NCBI RefSeq assembly: GCF_023343835.1
Contig: NC_064435.1
Span: 55,962,134 to 56,026,133, forward strand
From: Lagopus muta
Taxonomy: Eukaryota; Chordata; Aves; Galliformes; Phasianidae
DNA length: 64,000 nt
Direction: 5' to 3'
Shown here piece by piece: positions 42,617 through 55,400 of this stretch. The first letter of the stretch is position 1. Every line of letters begins with the position of its first letter. The notes under the pieces were generated by a model that saw nothing but the letters and a program-made list of their open reading frames with translations, ran no database searches and was not told the DNA's origin. The position numbers and the translations under genes were made by a program.

Positions 42617-42864
42617 AAAAGAGAATAGATAGAAGGCTTACCCACATTCTGGGCTCACTACAAAACCCCAGAGGAGAGATCTCCAGAAGAGATCGTTTCC
42701 CCTGATAGTCAGCTCTTAAAGTGGGTCTAGGAGAGGTGGAGCCAGGCTCCACCCCTTCTGGCAGCACAGGTGAATTGCCTTCAACTGTGCTCCTGTGGCT
42801 GACTCATTGCTCGTCCAAGGTGATCAATCAGAGGTTCATGCTGTGATTCATCAGTTCCCATACA
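42617..42864 (-). mobile_element. Short LTR-like element, family D, copy 2
   Basis: Same orientation and same ordered segments as copy 1, with scattered substitutions. The right edge is again CAGTTCCCATACA, after which the two loci differ, so this is a true element boundary. Confidence 0.6.
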
Positions 42865-44382
42865 CCTCCCATCCAAAAATTGTGATATTTTTTCCTAATT
42901 AATAATAGTGGTCTTAGCTCTGAGATGAAATGGAGATTATAATTATAGAATAAATCTGATCAAGCAAGTTAAGTCATCATTCAGTTTTGACACATCTAGT
43001 TTTATTCCCGAATCATACAAATCTGCAAGTGTTATCCTAAGTGGTTATTTATGATGTCCTCAGATATGAAATGAGTACTCAGACTAGTCAGATGCTAAAG
43101 TCTCAAGGTGCTATCAGATTTAAGAGTCTACAGAAAGAAGTAAAAGATCACAGACACAGTTTCAGTTTCTTCTAAAATTCATCATGCTTACAATTATTTT
43201 TGGATCCCACAGAGTACATTTTGGGGAACAACGTGAAAAAGTGCAACAATCAGACTGTGTGCACAAAAGATAACAATAAGGTAAAAGGACAAAACCTCTC
43301 TTTATAATAAGTCCCATACAGTCAGAAGTATGACCTCAGGCCTGAACTCAAGAAAACAGATCCAAAAAACAGACCTACAGAACTGTTGTCATTTGTTTCT
43401 GAATGACTGAAATCACAAGGAACGTTTCTTTTGGTCTGGGAAATAGGCAAAGGAATGAAAACAAATACAATACTCAGGGTAGAAACAGGGAAGTCATATG
43501 GCCATGGCACAAGGCCCACATGGGACCTCCAGCAAAATGCTCTGCACAGTTGTGTGTACACAAGAAGATCAAGCTGGGATAGGAGCTGAGAGGAAAGCCA
43601 CCATAGACAATCTAATTCAGAAGACAAGGTTTTATCTCTGTCTAAGAGAATGAAGCCTGAAGATGAGATGATAAGCCCTGCTGAGATTTTCCCTTCCCGT
43701 TCAGAAACATTCATGGTATTGCAAAAAAAAAAAATTGTTAACAACTAAAAATAACTGGATAGGAACCACCTTTGAACCTTCTTGTGTTCTTAATCAGTTA
43801 ACTGAAAGACTAATTTGAAAAGTGAGCAAACAAACAAACAAACAAACAGGAGCTTTTCTGCATGGCATTCCTTGTATTTGAATTAAAATTCCTCATATAT
43901 AAGTTAAATTCCTATTCCATTGCTTAGACTTTATTACACAGAAAACATAACTTCACTGACTGTAGCAGAGTGTTTCGTTCATCTCTTCAGCACAATTACA
44001 CATAGAGAGCCTCTTGCTTTTCATAGTGGAGACAGAAAAAGAGTGAACATTAGATACAAAGAAATCTTTGCACAATGGAAACGCTTTGGAAGTTAAATGC
44101 ATTTAAATATAGCTATCCAACATAGACATTAAGCAAAAATAGTAATGTTGAGCAACATAGCCTTTTTGTGAGACAATTTCAAGAAACAGATTCTTAAAAT
44201 TGTAATAAACAAGGTTTAAGTAATGAGTTAAAGAAATTGCATTTTATACTTTCTTAAAAAACAAGGTTATTCTCAAGTGGTTTTGAAAGCAAAAGAATAG
44301 CTGATCCCCAGAAGTGCCTTCTATTTTTTGAAGAACATCTCTTTCTGGGTATGAAAACCTCCCTATACATTTTCATTTAAAT
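42865..44382. other. Intergenic, no gene recognised
   Basis: AT-rich. Includes an (AAAC)n stretch at about 43827-43850. A 140-codon open frame on the minus strand at 43322-43744 begins with a non-ATG codon and has no recognisable product. Confidence 0.5.
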
Positions 44383-44828
44383 GTAGAATCATAGAATCAT
44401 TAGAGTTGGAAGGAACCGTAAAAGTCATTTTGTCCAACTCCCCTGCAGTGAATAGGGACACCTACAGATATATGAGGTTGCTCAGAGCCCCATCCAGCCT
44501 GATCTCGAATGTCTCCATGGATGGAGAATCCACCATCTCTCTGGGCAACCTATTCCAGTGGTCACCACCCTTATCATAAAAATCATTTCCTTCATACGCA
44601 ATCTAAATCTTCCCTTTTTGTCTTTATCCTGTCACCACAGACCATGCTAAAGAGTTTGTCCCCTGATTTCATTGTAACCTCCCTTTAGGTAATTATTGGG
44701 TCTCCCCAGAACCTTCTGTTCTCCAGGCTGAACAGTGCAAACTCTCTCAGCCTGTCCTCACAGGGAAAGAGTTCCATCCCTTACAACATTTTTGTGGCCC
44801 TCTTCTGGATGTGCTCCAGCTCTCTAAC
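44383..44828 (-). mobile_element. CR1 LINE 3' fragment
   Basis: Two AGAATCAT tail units at the left, then GTTGGAAGGAACC and the reverse-complement CR1 3' UTR and ORF2 end (CTTCTGGATGTGCTCCAGCTC at the right). 5'-truncated and inactive. Confidence 0.92.
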
Positions 44829-44899
44829 ATATTTTGTATATCAATTATCTAGAAATCTTCCAAAAGGGAAAATTTTCTCTTGCACAATAAAAATATATA

Positions 44900-44979
44900 T
44901 TGAGGTGGATATTTGTTTAGCAGATCAGTGATAAAAGTGGTGTCACTCAGCACTCTGTACTGGGCCTGGTGCTCTTTAA
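44900..44979 (+). mobile_element. CR1 LINE, outer copy, left part
   Basis: Reverse-transcriptase segment reading GTCACTCAGCACTCTGTACTG then GCCTGGTGCTCTTTA, matching CR1 just before its catalytic motif. The copy is interrupted here and resumes at about 45386. Confidence 0.75.
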
Positions 44980-45385
44980 TGGAACCACTCTGTTTTGAAC
45001 TGGAACATCTCTGTTTTGAAAAAAAGTTGAGGGAACTAGACTTATTTAGCTTGGAGAGAAGGAAGCTCCAGGGGGACCTCATTGCATCCTTCCAGTACTT
45101 GAGGGGCTCTGTTTATAAGCAGAAAGAGAGGCCGACTTTTTACAATGTCTGATAGTGAAATGACAAGAGGGATTGGTTTTAAACTAAATAAGGGGAGACT
45201 TAGGCTAGATGTTAGTCAAAAGTTCCTCACTCAGAGGGTGGTGAGACACTGGCAAAACCACCCAGAGCACCTGTGGATGCCCCATCCCTGGAGGTGTTCA
45301 ACACCAGGTTGGATGGGGAACCACGCAGATCTAGTGGGTGGCAGCCCTGCCTACAGTAAGAGGATTGGAACTGGGTAATCTTTAT
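44980..45385 (+). mobile_element. CR1 LINE, inner copy inserted in another CR1
   Basis: Encodes a remnant of the CR1 ORF2 C-terminus ([25 protein letters not shown]) and the 3' UTR (GGATGCCCCATCCCTGGAGG). It stops at AATCTTTA, short of the normal 3' octamer tail, after which the outer CR1 resumes. Confidence 0.75.
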
Positions 45386-46105
45386 AGTGTTTTCATTAGT
45401 GACATCAACAGTGGGATTGAGTGCATCCTTAGCAAGTCAGTAGATGACAACCGAGCTGTAGGGCATGGCTGACACACCAAAGGGATGGGATGCCACCCAG
45501 AGAGACCTAGACAGGATCCAGCACTTGACCCAGGAGAACCTCATGAGGTACAACAAAGGCAAGTGCAAGGTCTTGCACCCCAGTCACAGCAACTTCCATT
45601 ACACTACAACTGGGGGGACAAAAGAATGGAGCGCAGCCCTGCTTAAAAGGTCTTGGATAATAAGCGGGACATAACCCAGCAACATACTCAGAAAACCAAC
45701 TGTATTCTTGACTGCATCACAAGAAGCATGGTCAGCAGATCAAGGGAGGCAAGCCTGCCCCTCTGCTCTGCACTGGTGAGTTTACACCTGGAGTACTGCA
45801 TCCAGGTGACAAACTAGGTGACTTTAGCAGAGTCTGTGGTGACAGAACAAAGGGAAATGGTTTCAAGACAAAACAGGGAAGATTTAGATGGCGTATAATG
45901 AAAAAGACTTTTACAATAATGGTGGTGAAGCACTGGAACATGTCGCCCAGAGAGATTGTAGATGCTCCATTCCTGGACACATTCAAGATCAAGCTGGATG
46001 TGGCTCTGAGCAACCTCATATATCTGTAGGTGTCCCTATTTACTACAAGGGAATTGGACACGATTACTTTTTAAAGTCCCTTCCAACTCCAGTGATTCTA
46101 TGATT
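45386..46105 (+). mobile_element. CR1 LINE, outer copy, right part with 3' end
   Basis: Resumes with GTGACATCAACAGTGGGATTGAG and runs through ORF2 remnants to the 3' end CCCTTCCAACTCCAGTGATTCTATGAT. The motif equivalent to FADDTKL reads SVDDNRA. A middle section is missing near 45,815. Inactive. Confidence 0.85.
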
Positions 46106-49015
46106 TTATCCCAGCATTTGTCTTCCCCTGTATTGCAGATATTTTCTCTCTGCAAGATGCTGTACATATCTGTACAAAAGAGGAAATTTTCAAAGCATCC
46201 CTTCAAAATCGCTAGCAGCCCTGGGACTAGTACATATAACAAAGCAGATCATACTCTGCTGTGCAGAGCCACTGCATCAATTAAACTCATTCATACACCT
46301 TACTTTTGCAGACTTTATTTTCATTATCATCACTTCTATTTGCAAAGTGTTTTGGGAAACTTAGCTGAATTTACAAAAAGCTCCTATTTTTTTTCTTTTT
46401 TCCCCCTGAAAATGCTAAATATAAGAGAGGAGAGAAAACTAGAACATCTGCTCTAACTGGGGACATACTTTGTTGTCGATTGTCTGTTAAATATAAAGAA
46501 ATTTATGAACAACTGCTTTCTCAGAAACACCTTTCTCTATTTGTTTTTATTTTTTCTTCTCTCTAAAAGCTTTTTTTTTTCCTCACCATGAAAATAATAG
46601 GGAATAAGAACAACCACACACACACACACAAAATCCAACAACAGGCTAAGTCTGTTATGCATTAGTTTAATTCAAACTTCAAAATCTTGTAGCCTACAAG
46701 TGTTACAGTTTAAATAAAATTAGATTACTGTCTAAACACTGAATCATTTATGAGCACATTACGTAAATATATTTACATTTTGTGTAACATTTTTTGCATT
46801 TGGCCTAAAATGCAGCATTGGAGTTTGCCAAATTAGATTATCTTCTGAAACCAAATTCTTCGGATAACTGAAGTTACTGTTGGATGAAATGAGAACGAAC
46901 TCTCCAATTTTCTAACTAGTTTCAAATGTATCATTAATTTTTATGGTTTATTTTGAAATAAATGGTAAAAATATTTGTCACATGATCTCTGATGACATAT
47001 GATCTCTGTATCTATTTTCTCCACTATTAAGTACCTTCAGATAAATGTAATTCTGTGAATTCAAATGAGTAAGGCTGAACTACCTAAACACCTGGAGGGA
47101 TATGAATAAAATATGATAGTAGCTATCAGCTTGTCACTTGTGGCTGAGATCATATGGATATGAAAACACAGTTTAAATTTCTTTTCATTCAGGTTCTTAG
47201 AAATTATGCCCAGTTTGCACAGCAGGATTACTGTAGCACTTCAAGTTTTCCGCTTAATATATGGGTTTTTGATAAAGGAAGATCACAACTACTAAGAAGA
47301 AGTAAATGTAACTGTATACAGAATGCAGTTTTTATGAATTTGTAGACAATTCAATAGATAAGTCAGAGAAACAAGTAATATTACATTAGATTAGAACTTT
47401 GCAACTTGCCATAAATTTAAATTAAGTTTCAAGTGCTGATGGTCTTTAAAAAAAGAAAAATATGTAAAAACTATAAACAACTGGTATCAACTAGATATAT
47501 GCTGATGAAGTAATTGGCAGTTGTTCTGTAACACCAATATGAACAATTTTACAGTTATTTTAATGGAAAAAAAAAAAAAAAGGAAGAGAGAATGAAAGCT
47601 ACAGACAAAACATTAGTAGATGAAGAATTCAGGTAACAAAGAGAATGATCTGAAACTGCAATTGTTCTAAGAGCCTGTGATGGATACCTTGTGAGAGGTC
47701 CAAGATGTTCAGATCCCTTTCTGTAGCGAGCTCCCCAAAAGGACTGAAAGACTTTTAAATTCTGATAGTCCAATTTTATTAGGCTATAAACCATGGTAAT
47801 GAACTTCAGCAAAGAAAATTCAAAGTGATTTGGACAAGCATAACATGGATAAAAGGGTTCATATCTAATCTCATCTGTTGCCTCACATGTCTTTGCAAGT
47901 GAGTCTTGACTCCAGCCGTTATTTGAATCACTTAATAACTTTCTGAGCTGCACAGCCTTAAGAAGGGGCTTAGAGAAGTCCTTCCTTCTCCACCAAAACT
48001 TGCCTCCTCCTGCTCTTTTCAGCAGCCTTACAGTCTCACTGTCTCAACTACTGATAACCTTCCCTCATGCTCTTTCCTGCCACCTGCAATCTCCTCACTC
48101 TTCTGCATTTGACCAAGACTTGTAGCCACCAGAAGCAAGCAACAATCTTCCTTTTAAGTGGCTTAGCTTGATCCAGTTTCTAAGGAATTAACACAATATT
48201 ATTATATATAAAGATGGAAAACTCCAAATAGCATTTCTCCTGATGGCTGTCTTTTTATTAAGTTGTACATTTTATAGCAAAGAGGTACAAATCACTTATT
48301 ATTTTCTTAGAATATGAAAGTCAGATACTACCCTTAGCCAGTATCCCCATTTTCCAGGAGCACCAGAAGAATTTCATTAACGCTGGGGGATGCATGCTTT
48401 TCCATATGCAGTCCTACTTACAGCCAAACTAACAATCAGTCAAATTCAGTTTGCAACTCCTCTCTGTAACATCTCAAACACTCTTGCCAGGTCAGAAATC
48501 ATTGGTGATCTAATCGAAATTACTTTCCATCCCCCAAAAGATCTTCATGATCTTTATTCCTCGCTGACATCAAATACTACTTTTTGGTTCTCTCTGGTCA
48601 TTCAGATGGCCTTTCTGTCTCCAAGACTCTATAGACAGATACATGAATGCCATGCAAATCCTGACATAATTTTTCAGATCCATTTCTGGTCTTACCAGTG
48701 ACAATAAGGAAAAGTAAAAAAAACCATTTCCACACACAGTACAAGCAGCATCAAACCGATGAAATATAGTCATTATAAGCATTGGCAAAGATGCAGATTT
48801 TCAAGAGGGAATCCCCTGCCTACTGAAGAGGAAGAACCAGGACACCAGCAGGTGTCTTACTGTGCTTGCTGATCTAGGTTGTCGTATGTTTTCTGATGAC
48901 ATTCCCAATCACAAACTCCAGAATTTAGAGGGTTTTGTAAGGAACTGAGGGATGGATCACATTACAAGGTGTCTCACTCCAATTTATAGGAGGGAGATGA
49001 GATTCTTTTAATATC
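46106..49015. other. Intergenic, no gene recognised
   Basis: AT-rich, with a CA repeat at about 46612-46631 and an A run near 47566. A pyrimidine-rich stretch lies at about 47,980-48,110. No exon supported. Confidence 0.5.
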
Positions 49016-49870
49016 TGTATACCCGGCGTGAGATTAAGAAACAACAGTTGAAACATTAGTCCAACCATTTTATTATAAATCTTAATCAGGGAGAAGGGGA
49101 AGGGAAGGAGGGTGATAGAAAAGTTAGGAAAGAAGCAATGATTGCGTAAAGCGGGGATAGTCAGCACCAGGATCCAGCAGTGGTCCTGTTGCACGCTGTT
49201 TCGAAGGTCCGAGGCAGAAGCAGCGGGGAGAGGATGGGGGGAGCAGCAGCGTGGCCGGCCTTGGGCAGCAAGCAGATAGCAGGAGGCAGTCATGGAGCCA
49301 ATCCGGGAGGAAGCAGCAGGACTCAGGCAGCAGGCCCAGGAGAGTCCGTCAGCATGCAGGAATTCCGTAGTGAGGAATCTGATGGCAGACACCTTTGTTC
49401 TTCTTCAGCATTGTGGTAGAGCGCAGAGCAAGGCCAGGAGGGAAAGAGGCAGGTCATGAGGCTTCTCGTGGCAGAAACCTCTTCTTCTTCATGAGGAATC
49501 TGTTGCCAGAAAACCTTCAACCTCATGGTTTTCAATGCCTCTTTTATCCAACTTTTTCTACTGCCTACTTCACATCCCTGTGCGCTTGAGCAAGAGTCAT
49601 GTGAGTACCCCCTGAGATGGCCATCTTCCTTGAGATAAGCCCACACAAAAGACCACTTCACGGCCATTAAGCTGCAGCTTATCTCTCTCTCTCGTTGCCC
49701 CTGGCCTTGTCCATCCCTGTCCCTTGAAGGATTTCACAACCCTTGCCCAGGACTTGTCCATCAAAGTTCTCCAAAGGATTTTTCAACTCCTGCTCAGGAC
49801 TTGCCTGGACTTGTTCATTTGTGTCCCCAACAAGCTTTGAGACAATGATGTAAAAGAATAATATCTTACA
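49016..49870 (-). mobile_element. Solo LTR-like element, family B, minus copy
   Basis: On the minus strand it starts TGTAAGATATT at 49870, has the same GGGGACAC, TGAAGAAGAACAAAGG and AATAAA landmarks as 23091-23868, and ends GGGTATACA at 49016. At 855 bp it is longer than the plus copy, mainly through an extra GTCCTGGGCAAGGG-like duplication near the start. No viral genes. Confidence 0.72.
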
Positions 49871-50632
49871 CAAGGTCAAGGTCTGCAATACAAACACTTC
49901 AGCAAATGCTGATATATTCCTCCTGAGAACAACTGACTCCTTGACTTCCTCGCTAATGGGCACTTAAAATGCTTCAAAGAGACATAAGAGTTAACATGCA
50001 GACTATTCATTTCTAATGTATTTCCTCCCTCTGCGTGGTCAGCTTGGAGCAAAGGCAGCTGTGTGAAAACACCTGACACCTTTCCTGAGGCTGCAAGTAG
50101 AGGAGAATGTGGTATGCAAAATCCTTCCTAGCTTTTTTTTTTTTTTTTTTTTTTTACATAGATTTAACAGAGGCATAAAATGAACTTTAAGCTTGTAAGG
50201 AGACCTTACACCTTACACAGTGAAAATATGATATGTTTCACAGTTTCATAGAAGGCAATGATGAAAATCTTCCTCTGCTGCATTTTGGCTATGGTGAAAA
50301 CTACTCACCAACGGTCTTGGTAGCCAAGAATGAGATTTCCTACTTACCACAGATATATTTGTTTACCTGCAGCTCTTAACCTTTCCAAAACTAAATCACC
50401 AGACAATTAATTGATTTATCAATGTTGTCCGGGAAGAAACTTAATTGCTGGAAAGTAGAAAATATGTCAATAACATTACCTTGGGTCAGACAGTGGCTTC
50501 ACATGGCATGTGAGTGGACAGAAATTAATTTATGCACATACAGATAAAACCCCAAAGTATCTTACGGAGAAACTGTAAAACTAGTAAATTTATGATAGGA
50601 TAGAATTGCCTTATACACTACCGCAAAACATA
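49871..50632. other. Intergenic, no gene recognised
   Basis: AT-rich, with a T24 run at about 50132-50155. Nothing else is supported. Confidence 0.5.
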
Positions 50633-50985
50633 AATCATAGAATAGCTTGGGTTGGAAGGGACCCCAAGGATCATCAAGCTCCAACTCCCCTGCCACAGGC
50701 AGGGCTGCCAACCTCCATATCTAATAGTAGACCAGGCTGCCCAGGGCCTCATCCAACCTGGCCTTGAACACCTCCAGGGACGGGGCATCCACAGCCTCTC
50801 TGGGCAGCCTGTTCCAGCATCCCACCACTCTCTCTGTGAAGAGCTTCCCCCTGACATCCAATATAAACCTTCCTTCCTTGAGCTTAAAAACATTCCCCCT
50901 TGTCCTCTCACTATCTGAGTAAAAAGTTGATTCCCCTCCTTTTTATAATCCCCATTTAAATACTGAAAGACTGCAATGGGGCCCT
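50633..50985 (-). mobile_element. CR1 LINE 3' fragment
   Basis: AATCATAGAATAGC tail, then GGTTGGAAGGGACCCCAAGG and the typical reverse-complement CR1 3' UTR (ACCTCCAGGGACGGGGCATCC). Well preserved, so probably one of the younger copies here. It directly abuts an LTR fragment. Confidence 0.94.
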
Positions 50986-50991
50986 ATAAAA

Positions 50992-51390
50992 AACTGTAGC
51001 CCATAGAGAGCCCTTTGCTGGAGAAGGGGAGTAGTGTGAGGAGCAGCAGCAGAGAGGCCAGGAAAGGATCCTGCCCCATTCCCCTTCCACCAGCCCTGCT
51101 TGGAGGTAGGGAAGAGGACAAAGGGCTGGGTTTGAAGGAGTAAAGTTGATCCTGGAAAGAACGGAGAGGAAAGTGACTTAACTTTGCATCTCACCATCCT
51201 ACTCTATTCTTGAATGGCAATACATGAAATTAATCTTCCCCCAGTTAAGTCTGCTTGGCATATGCTAGTAATTGAATAATGATCTCCCTGTCTTTATGCA
51301 GACTGGTGAGCTTTCCTTGTCTTCTTTTCTGCATGCTGTGAAGGGGTATGAGAGAGTGACTAGGAGGGCAGCTGATCAGGGGCAACTTGT
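50992..51390 (+). mobile_element. LTR-like element, family A, 3' part only
   Basis: Shares GTAGCCCATAGAGAGCCC, CATCCTACTCTATTC, TGGCAATAC and ATGATCTCCCTGTC with family A. The 5' half is absent and the left edge meets the CR1 at about 50,985, so it was truncated before or during that insertion. Confidence 0.6.
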
Positions 51391-51649
51391 CACATCTTTA
51401 CTCTCCCCCACACCCCAAAAAAAAAAAAAAGGAACAAAAATCAAAACAGGACCACCACTGTATTTTTCTTTTGCTCCTTTTATGCATTATATAATTGTTA
51501 GGCTCAGAGTAAATCTTATGTAGACAAAACAAAAATACTAATTGTTGGAATACAAACAGTTTTAATGCTCTATAACTATAGAAATCTAAGACATTACTAT
51601 CAATTTAAATTGTTGGTAATTCATAAATTGTTCCTTCAATGAAATTACC

Positions 51650-52420
51650 CCCAGACCTGTCTTCCTTTCCCTGCGTCTGCTACCTAATGGCTGGCTTGGG
51701 CAGCTCGGTTAAGTACTGTCTGTTTGTAATAGGAGCATTTGCTGAAGATAACAGCTGCAGCAACAGAGAGGGATGGGCAAAAGAAGATAAGATCCTTATC
51801 GAGTATATTGTCTTGTAGCTTGGAAACATCCCGTGCCATCATACTCCTTTAAATTTCATCCTTGGAGTGGCTAAGCGGATGCAAAGATGACCAATCTCAT
51901 TGCACATATTACAGTTAAAAAGCTGCACTGAGAGTTCACTGCCTGCTCTGCAAGGAGACTGGTCCTTATTCATCACTGCGTCCTCACACCTTGTTAATCA
52001 CTCATGTACTTGCAGCTTTCTTGGCTGTGGCACATCACATGCTTATAGCACATAGCTCTTGCAGGCAGTCATTAAAATCAAACACCTGATCCCATCCATC
52101 TCTGCAAACAGGCCCAGAGGCATTCACGATGTGGCCCTCAATTGTAGGGCTGTACACTTCACAGTTCAGTGTCAAGAGCTTCAACCCATATGAGAAGTGT
52201 CACCCAGAGGCTTCGGGTGGTCAGCAAAACGCCTGGCACAACCCTCTAAATGCGTCCATGATGTAGATACGGTAGCATTTACCGACAAGAATATTTCTGG
52301 TATCCTGCTTATGAAAGCAATTGGCACCCTCTGGTGGTTTGTCGATCTTACTGCATGTCATATGTAACGCCAGAAGTAAGGTACCAGTTTCTGTCCTAAC
52401 GGCAAAATCACTCACAGATC
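51650..52420. promoter_or_regulatory. Candidate distal conserved non-coding element
   Basis: A 770-bp non-repetitive stretch with higher GC than its flanks and many retained CpGs (for example around 52,240-52,290 and 52,345-52,400). No transposon matches it. The minus strand is open for about 64 codons at 52221-52415, but I recognise no product. This pattern fits a conserved enhancer better than an exon; the role is inference. Confidence 0.35.
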
Positions 52421-55400
52421 CCGGGAAAAATACCAGAAACTCTCAAATCTGAAAGTAACTATACTACATTAAACTACTTAGATTTCAATCACCATGCTCT
52501 CCAGAGCCAAAGATGCTTAGAAAAAACCCATTCCTGTTCTCAGTACTGTTTTTTTCAATAGGGGAGGGGTGGACATAAAACTTCATGAATTTCCTAATTT
52601 TATTTTATTTTTTTTTTACTTTTTGTTTGGGTTTGATATGCTGAAAGTTTACATAACGTGACTGGTAGTTAAAATAAAGTCAAGCAGGAAGATAACTGCA
52701 ACAAAATTTGCATGGGTGACTTCCTTACCCATGCATCTTTTCCTATGGGAATCATTAAGGTAGAATTTAAACCCGTTTTTAATTTTATTTATTTTTTTGT
52801 TTGCTGGGGGAGCAGGGGAGAGGACAGTAGCAAATATAATTTCAATGAGAGGGATAGTCTAAATCAAATTTCACATTGGTTTGATTGACATGTAGGAACA
52901 AGGAAACCAGGTTTAGTGGTGCCTACCCAGCCATGCAGAAGATTACATAAGCTTCCCCAAAGCACTTGTTCATAGAAAGGGCAACACACAGAACAGTACA
53001 CATCACATGTCATGCTATGAAGGGCAAAAAGGCAAATATTATCAGACCTGGGGCCGCATATGCCCTCTTTCTTTTATGTCAATGGAGCGTTATTACTGAC
53101 AATACTGAGAATGTCTTGATCATTACAGCACAAGAACTAAAGGAGTAGAGATGACAGATTTTGCAAAATCATATGTTTCATAGCCAGTGTTTCTTATCTG
53201 TAAAGGTAGGAGATGTAGTTTATTAGTACTGTCCCAACATCTATTTCAGCTACTTAGTAATAACTGTGCTGATGTATTGGGCAATTTGTTAAAAACATAT
53301 TTGGTAAAAACATATTAAAAACTTTTAAGGTATGGAGATGTAAACACTATTTTTCAGAAGATCCTCAGTAACACAAGGACAAGCCACCTACTTTACCTTC
53401 AACTGTCTTTGAACCTAGAGAATCCTGTGAGGTCCGTAGAATCACAGAATACCCCAAGCCAACACATTAGGGTTATTTCTAGACGAGAAAATGTTGTTTG
53501 ACGTTGTTAATTGTGAGTCTGCTGCTTGCCAGGAATAAAACCAGAGTTAGATCCATGTTTAGCAGATAACCACACCAGAGCAGTTGCACAGATGGAGAAC
53601 AAATTTTGTAAGGGCATATTTATATGTTTTAAATGTCACCTGTATAGTACCATTACACATATCATCAGAGATCTGTTTGATTAAAATTACTCTGAAACTG
53701 CTAATGACTCCAGATGTAATTAAAGATAGAATGAGCAAAGAACTGCAAACTACATTAAGGGCTGTGTCTAGAGAGAACAGTTAGTTCAGTATTGGTGCTG
53801 CAACCAGGTTTGGAAAGCCTGCTCAACAGTGACAGCTATCAACAGCTGCCAGTTTTGAATAGCCACTCAGAACTATCACCTTGCTAAGTTTGCTCTGAGT
53901 TTGTCAATGACAGTTTGGTTGTTTGGACTGACAATCTCGAGAGCCACAGCCTAAGATAGCGTCTGCAAGAAAAATAAAAAAACATTGGAAATCCTGGATG
54001 TTGGTTTGGTTTTGCTGTCTGTTTTTGTTTGCTTGTTTTGTTTCTGGAATTGACAGCAGATACAAGATCAACAACTGTTTCAGATGCCTGATAATTTAGA
54101 TTTTAGCTGGCTGTAGAGGTGGCACTAGCATAAATTTAGCTCAAATTTCTGCAGTGCCAGCAAGGTTTGTGCTGGTCTGCAAATGACAGCAGCTATGATT
54201 AAAGTTAAGGGTGACGTAGGGATTAAGTATATAGATGATGTCAGTAGACACATCTGGGCACAGGTGGGCCTATAGGTTACAGAGTCTGAAAGCAATATAA
54301 TTTTAGGATTTATCCAGGCAAAGTTCCCTGATCAAGTTTTTATTTCAATTGCCTCTTGGCACAAGTGTTTTCACAGGATGACAGCATAGGTCTTGACCCT
54401 GTTTTATATAAATCAGATTTAAAACTGCTCTTGGCAAACTGAAAAAAGATCACTCTAGAGAGGTGTTGCAAGCTTCGGGGAATGTCTGTGGTCAGACCAA
54501 ACACAGAACTGTAGGCTGGGATAGATTCATCAATTGTTACGTATTTTTTGAGGAGAGAAACATATGAAGCAAAAAAAAAAAAAAAAGAAATACAAGGTCA
54601 GCTGTTGTCTCTCTATGAATATGATTTTCACTTGCAGATTCCATGATAAGGAAAATGACTTTTAAAGTGATTGTGACTCGGAAAAATATATGGAGTTTAC
54701 TGCAGTGAAGACCTTGCTTTTCTCTGCATTTTACAAAAATATTTCCCAAGGTTTCTAATTGCTGACACTGACAGTAAAGAATTAAAAAGCTATTTATAGA
54801 GTGTTTATCTGAAAACAGAACACAGGGATTGGCATATACAAGCAGAAATGTGAAAAGTCTGGAAATATCCTAATTTTGAAGAGTTGTGTCAAGTTGTTCA
54901 AGAGTTCAAAACTCCCCCCCCCCCCCCCACACATATATATATATATATAGTAAGAGTATATATATATATAGTAAGAGGAAGATCTTGTATTAGTGGAAGA
55001 GAGGAGGAGGGAAACTGGATCCTATAATTTTCTTTAGTCTTCCTCCTTTTTCACTTTTTGTTTGGAAAAGGAAGAATAGACAAAGCCAGATAACACAGGA
55101 TATTTTTAAAGTATAAGATTGTCTACAGAAAGACGGAAATATATACATATTCTGAAGCCACTTGGAATTAACAATCTTATATATATTTCCTTAGATGAGT
55201 CACAGGAATACGTTCATTTCACAGGCTAGCCTAGAAAGTCAGTGGTGTGCTACAGCAATTAATCTAAAAGCAGAAAAATCAGAAGAGAATTGTAAGTATG
55301 CAATTTTGTGCCTTTAAATATTTCATGAGTGGTTGATACTTTCACCTTAGACACTACCGTAACCACAATCCAGCCTATTAAGTAACTGTCTGACACTCCC

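Noticed and set aside
43322-43744. 140-codon minus-strand open frame
   Set aside because: Begins at a TTG rather than ATG, shows no domain or splice signals, and can be expected by chance in a 64-kb window.
48925-49392. 155-codon minus-strand open frame
   Set aside because: Mostly inside the family-B LTR; the similar copy at 23.1 kb does not keep the frame.
52221-52415. Minus-strand open frame as a coding exon of a neighbouring gene such as NETO1
   Set aside because: The translation does not resemble NETO1 as I know it and no clear flanking splice pair was found. Kept only as a regulatory candidate.
53430-53480. Possible CR1 octamer tail (AGAATCACAGAATACC)
   Set aside because: Too short, with no CR1 body following.
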